DNA of 64,000 nt from Prunus persica (Eukaryota > Streptophyta > Magnoliopsida > Rosales > Rosaceae), in the NCBI RefSeq assembly GCF_000346465.2, contig NC_034014.1, positions 21,762,321 to 21,826,320 on the forward strand. Reading direction: 5' to 3'. The notes beneath the pieces are model-generated. The model did no database searches. It was not told the origin of the DNA and saw only the letters and a list, made by a program, of their open reading frames with translations. This document shows positions 12,925 through 26,151 of this stretch, piece by piece. The position numbers were made by a program, and so were the translations under genes. The first letter of the stretch is position 1. The number at the start of each line of letters is the position of its first letter.

Positions 12925-14241
12925 ACTAAGATGAATTACGATGAATTATAATGTTTACTTGGCCTTTGATTTATTTTTGGTTCTGCTTGGAGTTGAAAGG
13001 CATCATGTGGCCAGAAAAAGAAATGAGTTCAAATGTATCAATTGTCCCAAACCCATTGTAAGGGGGGTCTTTTGCGTCAATGACTAAATGATGTTGTATG
13101 AAGCGTCATTCATCTCAATAAGATTGCTTGTCCGAGAACTTGAAAATAACTCGACGAAAAAAGAAATGTAACAGAGGAATGAGGATCGGGACGTCTTTTT
13201 CGTTTGTTTCTTCCTAACGTACAGACCTTCCGAAGAATTTACCATGGTGAGAATTAAAAAAATAACTACAATTAATGAAAAAAATTAGTTGCAATCAATG
13301 TATTCAGTTGATACTTTTGATATAAGCAATATTGAGTGAGATGGAAATCAAACTTTGGATTTTGGTGTGGAGATAAACGCTCGTAATCACTTTAGGCACA
13401 AACCCCTTGTGAAATAACAATAATTGTTTTTTGCACTTGACACACCACAATGTGTTTTAAACTAGTACTTTGTTAAGGTAATTATTATTCAAACTCTCAT
13501 TTTGTCATCCTACGCTTCAAACTTAATGTAAGCAGTGTCAGCTTACACACAAATGCGGAACGTAGTGAGAGATCACAAATGCAGAACGTAGTGAAAGATT
13601 ACATATTGAGAAGGAAAATAACACTATCATTAGTATATTTATTGTTAAAACAGAAAAGATAGATATTAGGCTGTTTATTAGCTAAACATTGTGCTATTCA
13701 CCTTTTTGTCTATAAAACGAAAATGCTAGGCAAAGGTCCTATAAAAAATTGAACACATTATGAAACAATTTAAAATATAAAATAAAATAAAAACTAAATA
13801 AAAAGAGAACAAAATAATGGAGGGTTTGCCTTGGAAGGTAAGACTCACAAATCATAAGACAAAAAGGTCATAAGCAATCCAGTACCAATCTAAGCAACCC
13901 ACCTCACCTCAAACTTCAAACTTCAAACCCTTCCACTCATTTTTTACAAACTACCAAATAAATAAATAAGACAACAAACACAGGAAGAAATAAAAGTAAG
14001 GAAACCTGCCATCTTCACACCACCATCATACAAAAGCATTAAAAATCAATTAGCTCCCATTACATAGAAAAAGAAAATGGAAAATCAACTTACTCCAATC
14101 ACAGGCCAACAAAAAAAAAAAAAAATCATAAAGGATGTATGTACCCACCTCAGTTAGATAGATGAAAAATACATATTATATAATATTAGTTTGTTTAGAA
14201 TCTTTGAATTTGCTGGGTGAGCACCAAGTAGGCAGATCAAG
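12925..14241. other. Intergenic spacer between TOP1-like and BRK1 genes
   Basis: No gene seen. A short direct repeat of about 26 bp (CACAAATGCGGAACGTAGTG / CACAAATGCAGAACGTAGTG) lies at about 13547-13600. The rest is AT-rich and should contain the TOP1-like 3' UTR and the BRK1 promoter and leader. No clear transposon ends were found. Confidence 0.4.
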
Positions 14242-15259
14242 ATGGCTCGGGCAGGTGGAATAACAAACGCAGTGAACGTTGGGATAGCGGTCCAAGCTGA
14301 TTGGGAAAACCGCGAATTCATCTCCCACATTTCTCTCAATGTTCGCCGCCTCTTCGATTTCCTTGTCCAATTCGGTACATCCCTTTCCAACCCGTATTCT
14401 CTCGGTTTTGGTTTTGGTTTTTCTGTTTGTCCTAGTTTGTTTCTAGTCTTTTGCTGGTTTGGGTATGTCTCAAAATCTTGTCTGTATTGTTGACTTGCTT
14501 CAGTTGGTTTCCTGGTTCTTGCTGATTTTGGTGCTGACCCAACTGAGATTTGGACCAATTTCTCTAAGTTGCTGATAGTTTTAGTGAGTTTGCTGATTTG
14601 GGTGTGGATTTTAGACTTGGTATATGCCTCCCTTGAGGGTCCTAGACCATTAAATATTTGTCTAATTTATTTTCATTGCATATTAGCCTGAAACTTAGCA
14701 CCTTAGCCAAAATTCCACCTTGTTCTGCCAAAGATCTGGTTCTAATTTATCTACTTTAAATGGGAGTGCACATATATTTGGTTGAATTTCGTGACCCGAA
14801 ACAACGAATGTAGGATAGTTAATCATCATCTTGTTCAAGCACCAAGCTTTCTCTTAACTGAACTCTTCTTGCAGCCCTGGTTTGAATCTTTCTATAGGTG
14901 CATAGTTGGAATGACTACTTTGCCCAGCTTCAGCGCAATCCGTTATTCAGTAATAATTTAGTTTGCTGGAGTCCTTGCATCTGGTTTCGAATCTGATTTT
15001 TCCTTTTAGGATGGTGGTTTGTTTTCATTTGATCTACTTGTTGGACAAATTGGAAATTTCTCTTCCTTTCGGGATTTAATTAATGTTACACACTCTTGGG
15101 CTAATTTTTGTTTTTCTTGTTATTGAAGAGGCTACAACAAAGAGCAAATTGGCATCACTGAATGAGAAGCTTGATGTATTGGAACGAAAGCTAGAACTTC
15201 TTGAAGTTCAAGTGGGTACTGCATCAGCCAACCCTTCTCTTTTTGCTCGTGATGCTTAG
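14242..15259 (+). CDS. BRK1: BRICK1 / HSPC300 subunit of the SCAR/WAVE actin-regulatory complex
   Basis: Smallest subunit of the SCAR/WAVE complex, which activates ARP2/3-dependent actin nucleation at the plasma membrane and shapes epidermal cells and trichomes. Two exons, 14242-14374 and 15129-15259 (TAG), GT-AG with the split Glu codon rebuilt across the junction; 87 residues, close to the roughly 85 of plant BRK1. Seen: MARAGGITNAVNVGIAVQAD at the start, then WENREFISHISLNVRRLFDF and, in exon 2, KSKLASLNEKLDVLERKLE followed by LLEVQV, a heptad-rich coiled coil as in the family. The protein is extremely conserved, so the assignment is firm. The 754-bp intron contains nothing recognised. Confidence 0.97.
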
Positions 15260-16810
15260 CAGATCATGCCATTCTTATTAGATTATAATATACCGCTTTA
15301 CTGTAAGCATCCTCTTGTCTATAGTGTGGACGTGAACTTATTTCTTGGTCTTGTAGCCCAGTTCAAAAGTAATCTATCCATTTTTCTGCTTTTATGTTGA
15401 GTAATAGAAGTAATTTGTTTGTCATGAGGTTATTTTGTGGGTATACACTTCAAACAGAGCATGCTTTTTTAAAGTCTTTTATTTTCTCTTAGATACGTAT
15501 GCATTGGATGCATTTTCACGAATGTAAGAGGATCGCGCAAGAGAATCTGACGGTGCAGGCAATTCTTGATATAGTGGATAAAAGACAATGCAAGTCTCTG
15601 ATTAACAAGGCCTTGCCCAAATACTGTCAGATACAGCTATGTAGAACCCTAGTTGCAATTTTGCCAGTTGGGGTATTTTACGTTAGTTAGTCATTCTTTA
15701 TTTTACGTTAGTTAGTCATTCTTTGTGGTCTTCTTTTCCTTCATTAAAATCAATTGCTTATTCTTTGCAGTCATTCTGGTTGAATTGCATGTGTTCTCTC
15801 ATCTTCTTCTTGCTGCTCCCATAGCTCAGTCCAGTGCATTTAGTATAAGCTCAGTCTTCTTTGATCAACCCTATTGTCCATCTAGCTTCATCTTATCTGC
15901 AAACAAGTTACTATGGTCAAGAAGATGAGCAGCTATACGCTATTGTGTTACAACGTTTTCAATTGGTTACTCTTCAGAGATTTCGGACCTGTTGGTCTGC
16001 AAAACAATGGGGATTTTTGTTGCGGTTTTAGGTGCTTGCTACTTATAGTTTTCAAGATTTGACTTTGGATCATTTTATTATAAGAATCACTGAATTTATA
16101 CACCCTCACTTCCTATCTGTTTTGCTTACACAACTTACCCTCGTAATTTGATCAGACATGTGTTCAAGCTAACTCCTTTCCTTAGTATACATCCCCATCT
16201 TGCAAATTAATTAACAAGTGAAAATTGGGGTGACGGCTTTAAATCCAAGATCTATTACAACCAGAGCTCCGTTACCGTGTTAGAAATTCACTAGACCCGT
16301 TTGGGACTGCTTATGTTAAAAAGAACTTATACTCTAGATAACTTTTCTAGAAATGCTTTTATTACAAGTACAGGGACATGTTTTTTTTTAACAAATCCAC
16401 GTACTTTTGGAGAAGCACTTGCACTTTAAAGACTTTCTAGCACTTCCAAAAGTGCTATGATGTTAATTTTCGTGGAGCATAATTTGGTACAATTATGAAT
16501 TCTCAGTGACACATTTAAGAAGTCTAACGTTGAGACCCTATGATGCCTGCATATATTGCATTGGTTTTGGTAGGCTGTTCTCATCATTTATTAAAAGGGT
16601 CAAACAATGCAAAAGAAAGCCCACACCGTTCTTCAGAACTATAATAGCGTTAAGTAGATTCCTTCACTGTAAGAAAAATATATTACACAAAGAAGGCGCA
16701 TAAATTCAAAAAGAGCATTTGGAAATTATCCTAATTTTCTCCTTTATCACTTATGCGAAGCAACAAAACAATCATTCACAAAGTGACGAAAAATCTCATA
16801 AAACCATTCA
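15260..16810. other. Spacer between convergent BRK1 and SYMRK genes
   Basis: The 3' ends of the two genes face each other here. A short direct repeat (TATTTTACGTTAGTTAGTCA, twice) is at about 15674-15724. About 16290-16480 begins with ACCCGTTTGGGACTGCTTAT and contains several AAGTGCT / AGCACTT pairs, the look of a worn plant MITE, but a matching right terminus was not found. No coding gene recognised. Confidence 0.35.
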
Positions 16811-19800
16811 CTATCTTGGCTCCGGAGGAGCCATTTGTGACAAAATAGGTGAAGGTTCTGAAGGAGAGGGTGGTGAAATCCTTCTCTCCATGACCACAGA
16901 AAAGCGATTAGATCCAAAGCTCTCTATGGATCTCATGTATTCTGATGCGTTGTTCTCTATAATCAAAGCATCCTCCAGCTCCCGTACAATTTCAACCATG
17001 TTTGGTCGGGAAGCTGCGAAGGGTTCGATGCATGACACTGCCACCTCCACCACTCTCCACATAGCCTCTGCATGGTACGCTCCTTTTATGTTTGGATCAA
17101 CAATTTCATCAATCTTTGATTCCCTTACATAGGATTTGGCCTGCATGCAAAGGTGTCTTTTTGTTAGTTTGCACTTATTGGATAATTATGCTATGCTTAT
17201 TCACAATGATTTGAATCTTCGAGGGGCAAAAAGAATAGGAAAAAGTTTCCGGCCAGTCTATCAAAATGCAGTGTCATGTAAGAGGTCATTGATCTTTACA
17301 TAAAACATCTGACTTAGAAACAATATATGTATCAACATTCCCTGGACTCTAAACATGATCAAACATACCCATTCAACCAAGCTCCACTCGGGACGTGGCC
17401 TGTGTATGTTCAGAGGTTCCCGGCCGCTTACAATTTCAAGCAGAACAACGCCAAAGCTAAATACATCACTTTTAGCTGATAAATGATGGGTCATGTAGTA
17501 CCTGAACAATACCAGATTGAGATTATTAAGTTCAGGTAAATGTTTTCTACAGTTTACGCTTTTTGCACTACCTGAAAACTTCATGATGCAAAAAGTAGGA
17601 GACATTTTTAGCTTGTCCTGAATTTGTCCATGTACCTAGTGGATCCATGTCCATGTACATTCATCAAGGGTATGGTGACAGATTGACGTTGTATGTAGAT
17701 GCAAGCTTAAATGTTATTTATTTTATTTAAATTGGCAGAGTGTTCTTGTAGTCCAACATCTCTACAGTCTACCAGTTCTGATTATAAACTAAAATAAGAA
17801 ACTACAAAACCCAAAAACAATTCAAACCGAACAACTTAAGCTGAAGAAACAATCTTACTCTGGATCCAAGTATCCAGCTGTCCCTCTTACTTCCAGAGAA
17901 GCACAACTGTCACCTTCTTGGGGAGCATATTTTGAAAAACCAAAGTCTGCCACCTTGGCAGACATGCTATGATCCAGAAGAATGTTACTTGATTTCACAT
18001 CCCTATGTATAATGGAACGCCCAGCAAAAGTGTGAAGATGCGTCAAACCTGAACAGTGAAAGTACTCTTCAAACCTTCTGATATTCAAAATGTTAATGGG
18101 AAAAGACGGTGAACATCCAGTCCATGAAAATAATATGGAATACTATATATAACTTGCCTCGAGCAGCACCAAGAGCAATTGACAGTCTGGTTGGCCAGTC
18201 CAGAATTTTTCTTTTTGCTGCTTCTCCTGTTAATTTATTTGATTTCAGTAACAATGAAAATCAAAAGGTATGAGTCCAGAGAAAGAGTGAGGTGACCAGT
18301 ACCATAGAGGCGATCTTGTAGAGAGCCATTGGACATAAATGGATAAACTAGAATTTCTTGGTCATTTTCACAGCAATAACCAAGAAGAGGCACGAGGTTC
18401 TCATGGCGAATAGCTGAAAGAAGATTTAGCTGTAAAGTACATTAAAAGAATCGTCATTTCGCTTTTAAGGTATGTCAAAACATAACATGATAGTTCATCC
18501 ACCAGTTAAGGAAAAAAAAATTCATTTCTTGATATGAGATAAATAGACAAAAGTTAAAGATGGAAGAATGATAAGTAATGATTTCCTAAATTAACATGAA
18601 TTGTCATATATTATAGTAGTTATCAGTAGTTAATTACAATTTAAACCTCTACTAAAATCACCTAAAAGGACAAACTTGAAATAAAGAAAAAATATGATTG
18701 TTAGCCAAGGAGCATTTTCCCTGGAAATGCTTGAACCATGTAGGGGTTGCCTCTGGGGTGCAACACCCCAGCTGGGCCCTGCCCATCTGGGCATTGACAT
18801 GGGCAGTGACCATGGCTACCACCACCATTCAAAACAACCCAAAATAAAGTAGGTTAGGATATAGGGGTAATCAGGAATATTCTTTGGTGGGATGAGTAAT
18901 GAACGCAAAGAAGTGAAAAATTGTAGGGGGTGGGAAAAGCAAATGTGAAAATAGAAAGATATTAAGTAATCTAGAATGCACAGCAAGCGTTATATTTTAT
19001 CTAATGGTAGCTGACTACAAATTTCCCAGCTCCACAAGGAGTGGGAGAATAGGAGTGATATTTCAAGTTCTGTGAGTCATATAAAATAGCTAAATCACAT
19101 TAGATGATAACTGTAGGGCTGTTGCATAACGTTATCAAAAGCTATGACCAAAAGTGCTCAAAAATGAAAATTGAATCTCCAACCTCATTCTCAAATTCCC
19201 GAGTTCCTTGGGTTGATGTTGCTGATCGAACCTTCACTGCCACTTCCTGACCATCAATTAAAGTTCCACGGTAAACAGACCCGAAACCTCCTTCACCTAT
19301 CAATGTTTTATACCTTTGGGTCGCAGCCTCTATGTACTCAAGAGTAAATGTTTCTATGGATATTGACTTTAAAACCAGATCATCCATGCTGGGTAATGAG
19401 AAGATTAAATCTGCAGTTCAAGGATATCTTTATTCAGAGGCTACGTATTTTAGAAAAGCAAACTTTATAATCTGCAAAACTTCCTCAACTAGCCTGACAA
19501 TGTAAACAATGTGCTCACTTCGTAGATCATAACCACACCCAACAATTTTTGTTTATTGAATGTACAAGGGTATAATTGACATATATTTGTCTTTCATTCA
19601 TCCCCACAGATATTGGATGCAAACTCAAAATTCTAATTCATGGTCACGCCTTCTATTTTATGCCAAGTTGCACATTTTCAAACACCACGTTGACATGATG
19701 ATGCTAAATTACTTGCACAAAAATTACATCCAAGTGTGATATATCCAGTAATTACTCTACAAACTATAGAAGAAAAGCTGTAACTACACATTATGTCATT

Positions 19801-22800
19801 GTATTGTGCCAATTTTACTTTCTTTTTATTTTTCCTAATTCAAGTGTGGTGCCAAATTAACTTGCAAAATCATGTCCCAAAACAAGCCAGCAAAAATTTG
19901 CATACTTCTGGCAAGTTTATATTAGACTGCACGTGGTATAAACTGAATATATCTATACTTAAAATAACTTATTAATAATAGGTGTAATATATTTTGATTT
20001 TTACTAATAATGATTGTATAAGAAAATGCTTTCTCTCAAGATCTGTATGAAATTCCGCATTTGTAATACAATTGAATAGTTAATAGCATTAATTTTAATT
20101 TGATTCATTTCTTTTTTTTTTTATTCACAATTGTTTTTACATATATTTAGTACTCTATAATCTGTGTAATGTGTGTTAGTATAATAATCTTGAAAATTGC
20201 AGGAATGGACATGAAACAAGAATCTGTGTTGTCTTTTTGTTGTTGTGGGGGCTACTTTTCCAGATTAGCAACCAACAATTGGAATTTGTATTTCTTACCG
20301 TTGAAGTCAAAAACCAAAATGAAATAACTGTTCCTAGAATGTTAGAAGTATGAGTGGAATACCAGGAACAATATAACATGTAGTGCACTCACTCTTTGCC
20401 ATAGGATGATGTATTTTCGCATCAAATTTTCCTTGAGGCAGAAATTTTTGTCTCCAAATGCAAAAAATTATCCCAGCTATAATGGTTAGTAGTACAGACC
20501 CAGATGCAGCAGCGCCAATGATGATTCGTCGTTTAGAAGATTCTAGAACACTGCAACTTCCATGGCTGTAATACAGACATACGCATTTCAGACTTTTTTT
20601 TTTTTATTAAAATACTTTTAGTTATTCTTCAATTCACTAATTTTGTTTGAATTCATAGAGAATAAATACATACTCTGTGGTAAATTTTGAGCCATTGAAG
20701 CTGGAGGGAATATTTTTTGCAACATGAGGGTTGCAGCCCAAATACCTGTGGATCAACCACATGCACATGAATATATGGTGGCATGTTTAATGCTATGTCA
20801 CTAATTTCGTACGTGAAAACAAATATCAAAGTAAAAACTTACAGTGTTTCCAAATGGGGCAGTGAGATAAGAGATACTGGAATTGACCCCGAAAGATCAT
20901 TGCTGCTCAGATCTCTGACAATATGAAGCAAACCAATCAAGAAGAAAGAAAAAAAACTCGCAAAAGAGTCATACAACACTCTCAATGGAATGCTCAGAAT
21001 ACATAGAACTGAGGAGTACACAAAGAAAAGAATATGTGAAACCTTTAAAAAATAAAAAATTTGAGCCTCTAGTTTTTAACAACTTTTTTTTGTTGAACTA
21101 TAGAAGCAGAACATCAAACATCAAAGTATAATCATTATATATCCAGTAAATCAGACTGACTCCAATGGGTAGTTCCACAACTAACTGACTTGAGAATTCA
21201 ACCTATATGCCTTACATAGAGGATATTTCAGAAATTGCACATGAGTTCCCATGCAAGTATAAAGACGGGAAATGCCAAGAAAAACTACAACTTGACATAT
21301 GGACTTGTATAATCCTAGTAGATATTTCACAATTTGAGCGTGGTATGTTTTCATGAAAGTATACAAATCGGAAATGTGTATGTGTGTCAGTGTAAATTCA
21401 GTATCAGCACAACAGATGGGGTGTTATCTTCCTAACTATGCCCAGAACAAGTCACTTGATCCACGTAAGAGAATGACACTTTCCTGCAGCTCCCAGCTGG
21501 ATGAATGGATTAAGCCAGTTTACAAAGCTTAATGCCAATGGCTCATGCAGCGTAATACTAGAGATTTTATAAAGTAAGCCAGGTGTGGAGGCCTTCCTAA
21601 TACATCACATATTGACCTTAAAGGAGCCTACCAAAGAAATGCAGGTTATTTGAAATTTTCATAATAATCTTTTCGGTGAACAAATATTGCATGTGTTAGT
21701 ATTTCATTACTGCAGTAGCTATTTATTAAATTGCGAACAGAAATTTCCATCAACGTAGAATTTGAAAGAGAAAATTACACTGAGATCAACAAGGAGGAAG
21801 GAAGAAATGCTGGAATATCGCCAGTAAAGCCATTGTGGCTGAGGTTCCTACATATCACAAACAAAAGACAGCAATGCATTGAAATTAGAGTTACAGTAAA
21901 TCAATAGAATCCAACACTAAAAACCGAAAGGAATGGCGCTTTAACCATACAGGGCTATTAGGTGGGTCAGCTTAGTGATACTTGAAGGAACTGGCCCTTT
22001 AAGAATGCTATTTTGATCAGACCCTCTACTAATGCCAGAAGAAAGATCCCTGAAAGTTGTAATAATGAGCAAAGTTAAGCATGACATACCTATAAGAAAG
22101 CAATAGTAATTATAATTATCAATTTTCCGTGAAATATGATACTTATCTACTTTTTACCTATTTTGCAATCAAAATTCTTTTCAATTTATGTAACAAAATT
22201 CAAAAAATTTACCTATTTGAACTTACGGTATTTTTTTTATACAAGAAGTTGTACAATTATGATCTTTAAACCCCAAAGCATCTCGCCTAACTGAAAACTA
22301 GTATAATTCACTACAAACACTAAGTTGTCATGATTCCATCCAAGCCATTTGCAGAACTTTTTCAAAAGCAAGGAAAATAAATAACTTACAGTTTGGTAAT
22401 GACAAGGTAACCATCAATAGCTGCACAAGTTATACCATCCCAGGGAACTGGAAGACATGGGTCTCCGGACCAACCCTCCCAAACTTCATTTTGTGGGTTA
22501 TTCTTCAACAACTCATTCTTCACCTCCAAAATCACTTCCACTGAAGAAATAATGTCTCATAAGACAAAAGAAATAGGCTAGAAAACCCACTAATTATTAT
22601 AAACACCCAATTGGAAACTAGAAATTCTAGTGGCAAACAAAACTTACCATCACTTTGGTTAGTCTCTTGAGCCCATGGAAGCACCTGCAAGATCTCATAA
22701 GCATTGCAAAGGGGTCCATTTTCAGACCCAGGAGCCTTAACCAATGTCAAATTGAGAAACCCATTTGCTGTGACAGTGAAAGCAAGCTCCTTGTAGTTGG

Positions 22801-24985
22801 AGCCATTACCGGAGACATCAAATCTCGATTGTTTCAGCTCATTGTTGAGGTAAATATCAAACACCCTTTGCCCAGCTTGAACTGTCTGGTTGACCTCATA
22901 AAGGTAGAGGAACATAAGGTACTGGTAGCTTGTTGTGGAAAGGCCATTGCGAAGAATGACCAATTGGTCTGAAGCCACCAGAGCTGTTTGTAGGACTTGT
23001 GACGGCACGCTCACACTGGCGTTGCTGGAGATGAAGACATTGGTGGTTATAAGAGAGGTTCCACTTCCCAGGTCACTTGAATTTGAAGTCCAAATTCTGT
23101 CACTTGGGTCATCTGGGTACCTGAAAATTAACAACTAAATGTAATAGGCCTGATGTTAAATTTGTCTCGCTCTGTGGGCTGATTTCAATGGGCCCTTTGA
23201 AAGCGGAGTGAGCCCAATTGAGGCCCCTAGAGGAGCCGGGTTCCACCAATTGATCCTTTTTTTTATAAAGAAAACTACAACGAGACAGTTTCTCACACAC
23301 ACTACCAGCGTGTCACGGGAATTTGAACATGAGACTACTAATTTGCAAGTCAATGCTTTTTTTTCATTGGACTAAACCATGTTGACCCAATTCAGTTTAC
23401 TTTAGAACTATCATACTATACCATTATTTTTTTTACTTCAAGTGCTTTATGCTTCTAATAAAAGTGCGTGAAAATTTTCTTATGAACATAAATGCTTCGT
23501 ATAAAAACTCTCCCGATGGGTAACTAATGATGTTGTGCAAGAAGTTCATCTAAAGTTTTGACCTTTTATCACATAGATGTATAAATTAATTGACTATTGA
23601 GAACGTGTGGTACAATGGGTGTCTTATAATGCTTGGTATGACACATGCAACACAAAGTGAGAGCAAGACTACATTGGGCAGTATAAGAAGTATAAATGCT
23701 AGTTTTTCTACTTTGGTTTGGCATAATTTGAAATTTTGAAGTACTCTCTCCTGTTAGATATATGTAAACTAGCAAATTAAGGTATGCTTTTGGATTTGGG
23801 TTATTGAGTTTTGGGGAGCCAATTTTTCATTTCATTCTTTTCTTATGGTCATAATCCGTCTTAATTAGGCCATTTATGTTTCTAATTTTGATTCATTCCT
23901 TGGGTTTAAAGAAATCAAGTTCTAGAAAGCATACCTGATCTCCTCTTTTGAAGTTGCATATTTAACTCTTGCAACCAGTTTCAAAACACTTGAAGGGAAG
24001 TCTTGTAGATATTTTTTCAAGCCATGCAGAGGCCTCAACTCAAGCTCTGAAATATAAGGAGCTCCTCCCTTCCCATTCACCAAGCAGAAGTAGGTCAAGT
24101 CCTCAGTGGCTCTCAAAATTCCTTCAACCACTACTGAGTCCTCAGATGAATCTACTACACCAATTGGGGTAACTCCAACTGAAACTGAGAAGTTAAAGTG
24201 TGAGCCCCAAAGAGGTCCAAATAGAAATGTGCCCCTTATCAGATAGTCTTCACCTTTTGTTGTTGATAGCTTATAACATCTTCTCTGACCTGAGCCTTGG
24301 TAAAATACTCTGGTTCTGTTGTAACCAGAATTGTTTACCACTGCCTTAACTAAAGTGTGGCAGCCTCTGTTATTAGGGAACTGATTAAAGTCTGATATCC
24401 AGCTAATGGTTCTACTATCCTTATAATCCGATTCGGCGCAGCATGCAATGCTCACAAAGCTGCCTGCATAATACAGCAGAAATTAAATTAGATCTTGTTA
24501 AGAACAATCAAGATATAAGTGTAACCAAATTTTGAGAACCCTAGTCTCGCATCTCCGAAAGGATCTCCCTTGACATAACGGTTAGGTGACTGATCTCCAT
24601 GTTGAGATCAACCACTTTCAATGGTTTTGAATTTTAGTAGATTAGCAGACCATATATGATAATTTTTTGTTGTAAAGTTACAAGAGATCATGACTCATTT
24701 CCCACCTAATTTCTTGACCATATCATAAGGTTAGAAACTGAACCCCAAAGAGGCTCTAATCTGGATGAAACTTAATATAGTTAAAACTGATCTAAAATCA
24801 TGAACAAAATCTGAAGGAAAAAAAAAAAATTAATGCCTTATAATTTTGTTTCTTTATTAATTATGATCATAAGTTTTATTTACATGCTTACCTTCATCTG
24901 CAGAAGTAGGTCCAGAAAGAATGAAGAGGCAAAGGATGAAAAACTCTATTAGCCTTAAAACCCAATAATCTATTTCCTTCATCAT
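16811..24985 (-). CDS. SYMRK: Symbiosis receptor-like kinase (malectin-like domain, LRRs, kinase)
   Basis: Plasma-membrane receptor kinase of the common symbiosis pathway, needed for arbuscular mycorrhiza and, in nodulating plants, for root-nodule symbiosis. Fifteen exons (high to low): 24985-24892, 24463-23935, 23120-22648, 22540-22390, 22049-21951, 21847-21779, 20914-20843, 20745-20674, 20565-20393, 19410-19184, 18429-18303, 18226-18158, 18048-17859, 17501-17369 and 17140-16811. Phases close, giving 935 residues, near legume SYMRK (about 920). Seen: signal peptide in about residues 1-30; malectin-like region to about 365; GDPC motif at 391-394; LRRs ([24 protein letters not shown]); transmembrane segment about 534-557; glycine loop [11 protein letters not shown] from 616; VAVK lysine 637; HRD 733-735; DFG 753-755; tail [19 protein letters not shown] as in SYMRK. 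The intron after exon 12 has a GC donor (G|GCAAGT). A second in-frame ATG follows directly. All catalytic residues are present. Confidence 0.96.
18753..18806. repeat. Two adjacent GC-rich hairpins in a SYMRK intron
   Basis: CTGGGGTG-CAA-CACCCCAG (18753-18771) is a perfect 8-bp stem. Eight bases on, CTGCCCAT (18779-18786) pairs perfectly with ATGGGCAG (18799-18806). They stand out in an AT-rich intron. Confidence 0.6.
23255..23395 (-). mobile_element. tRNA-derived SINE-like insertion in a SYMRK intron
   Basis: Read on the minus strand, the segment runs through TTGACTTGCAAATTAGTAGT, a box-B-like CATGTTCAAATTCCCGT and a GTGTGTGTGAG tail. The same block (TTGACTTGCAGATCAGTAGT, CACATTTGAACC, GTGTGTGTATGTGAG) occurs at 33,596-33,700, so the two are members of one family. 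Ends and target duplication were not fixed. Confidence 0.55.
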
Positions 24986-26151
24986 CCTTTTATCTTAGGC
25001 CGAGGTCTCCCCATTTGGCTATCAAACACATAACCAAACCAACATATGTGACTATTTTAAATTCCACCAACTACCAAAACAAAAACCCTTCTGAATTTCA
25101 TGAAACTCAACCTCTTCCTGCCTTGTAATTCCTCATCTCATTCAACTTGACACAAAACCTTCAACTAATTTGATTAATTAGATGTAATAATTGAAACAAA
25201 AGCATCTTGATCATGACAAAAAAATTCAAGCATGTGACAAAAGTACTGTAGCTGGGTTCTTGGCACAGAAAATATGAATCTTGGAGCTTTAGAGACAAAA
25301 GAGCATCAAGGGGTCAGAAGAATGGGAGAGGGAAAGAGATCTGGGAATATGGTTTGACTTGTAATGTGGGGAGCAGTGCAGAACCGCAGAACAAGGAAGA
25401 AGAATGAGTGTTTCTGGATTAGAATAATACAATGTTTAATCACAATTATTTAAAACATTTAATTATAGTTTTTCTTCTAGTGGTGGATCAAGTTTATTAT
25501 TAATTCTACAATTAACTGAAATGGTTCTTTTAATAACAAGGCGGAGCAACCCTTCGTCTCTCTCCTTGTCTGTTACCATGGACGCAACATCACAGAAGAT
25601 TGGATAACTCCTTGGGTATTAGAGTAGGTCACGAGTTCAATTTTCTATCCTAATTTTTTTTCCATTTTCTCTCATACATTTTTTTTTTTTCATAAAAAGG
25701 AGGACTAAAGTCGAGCACAAATATTATTCATCTACCACCCACCATTCAATAAAAATACTAACTGACATCTAGGGACTTGGGTAAAAAGGAGGACCAAAAA
25801 AAAAATACTCAAACCACCCCCTTGGTATTATTACTTAACACAAGGTTGGCTCGATTGTTGGTTTGTTCCACCAGCAAGCAGCTAGTGGGATAGGTTAGAT
25901 TTAGAACTAGATTTTACCTTGCATTTTGTATTGAGACATTTTTATTTATCGTTTTGGTTTGGTTTCTTTTAAAGAAAGAATAAATGGCACTCAAATTTCT
26001 ATTACATCCTCTGAAGTGTCAAAAACAGAGCCAAACTAAGACGATGAAGTATGGCATGATGCCATAGTTCACTACTCAGCTTCTTTGTAAAACTAAGATC
26101 CTTCTCCCACCCGAAGATGGCACCCCGAAATAAAGCTGTCACTAAGGTACT
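24986..26151. other. SYMRK promoter side and 3' flank of the At4g37920-like gene
   Basis: Both neighbours read on the minus strand, so this 1.2-kb gap holds the SYMRK upstream region and the next gene's 3' end. About 25585-25700 carries a tRNA-like TCACGAGTTCAATTTTC (box-B-like) segment ending in T runs, a possible SINE. No cis-element was convincing enough to name. Confidence 0.35.
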
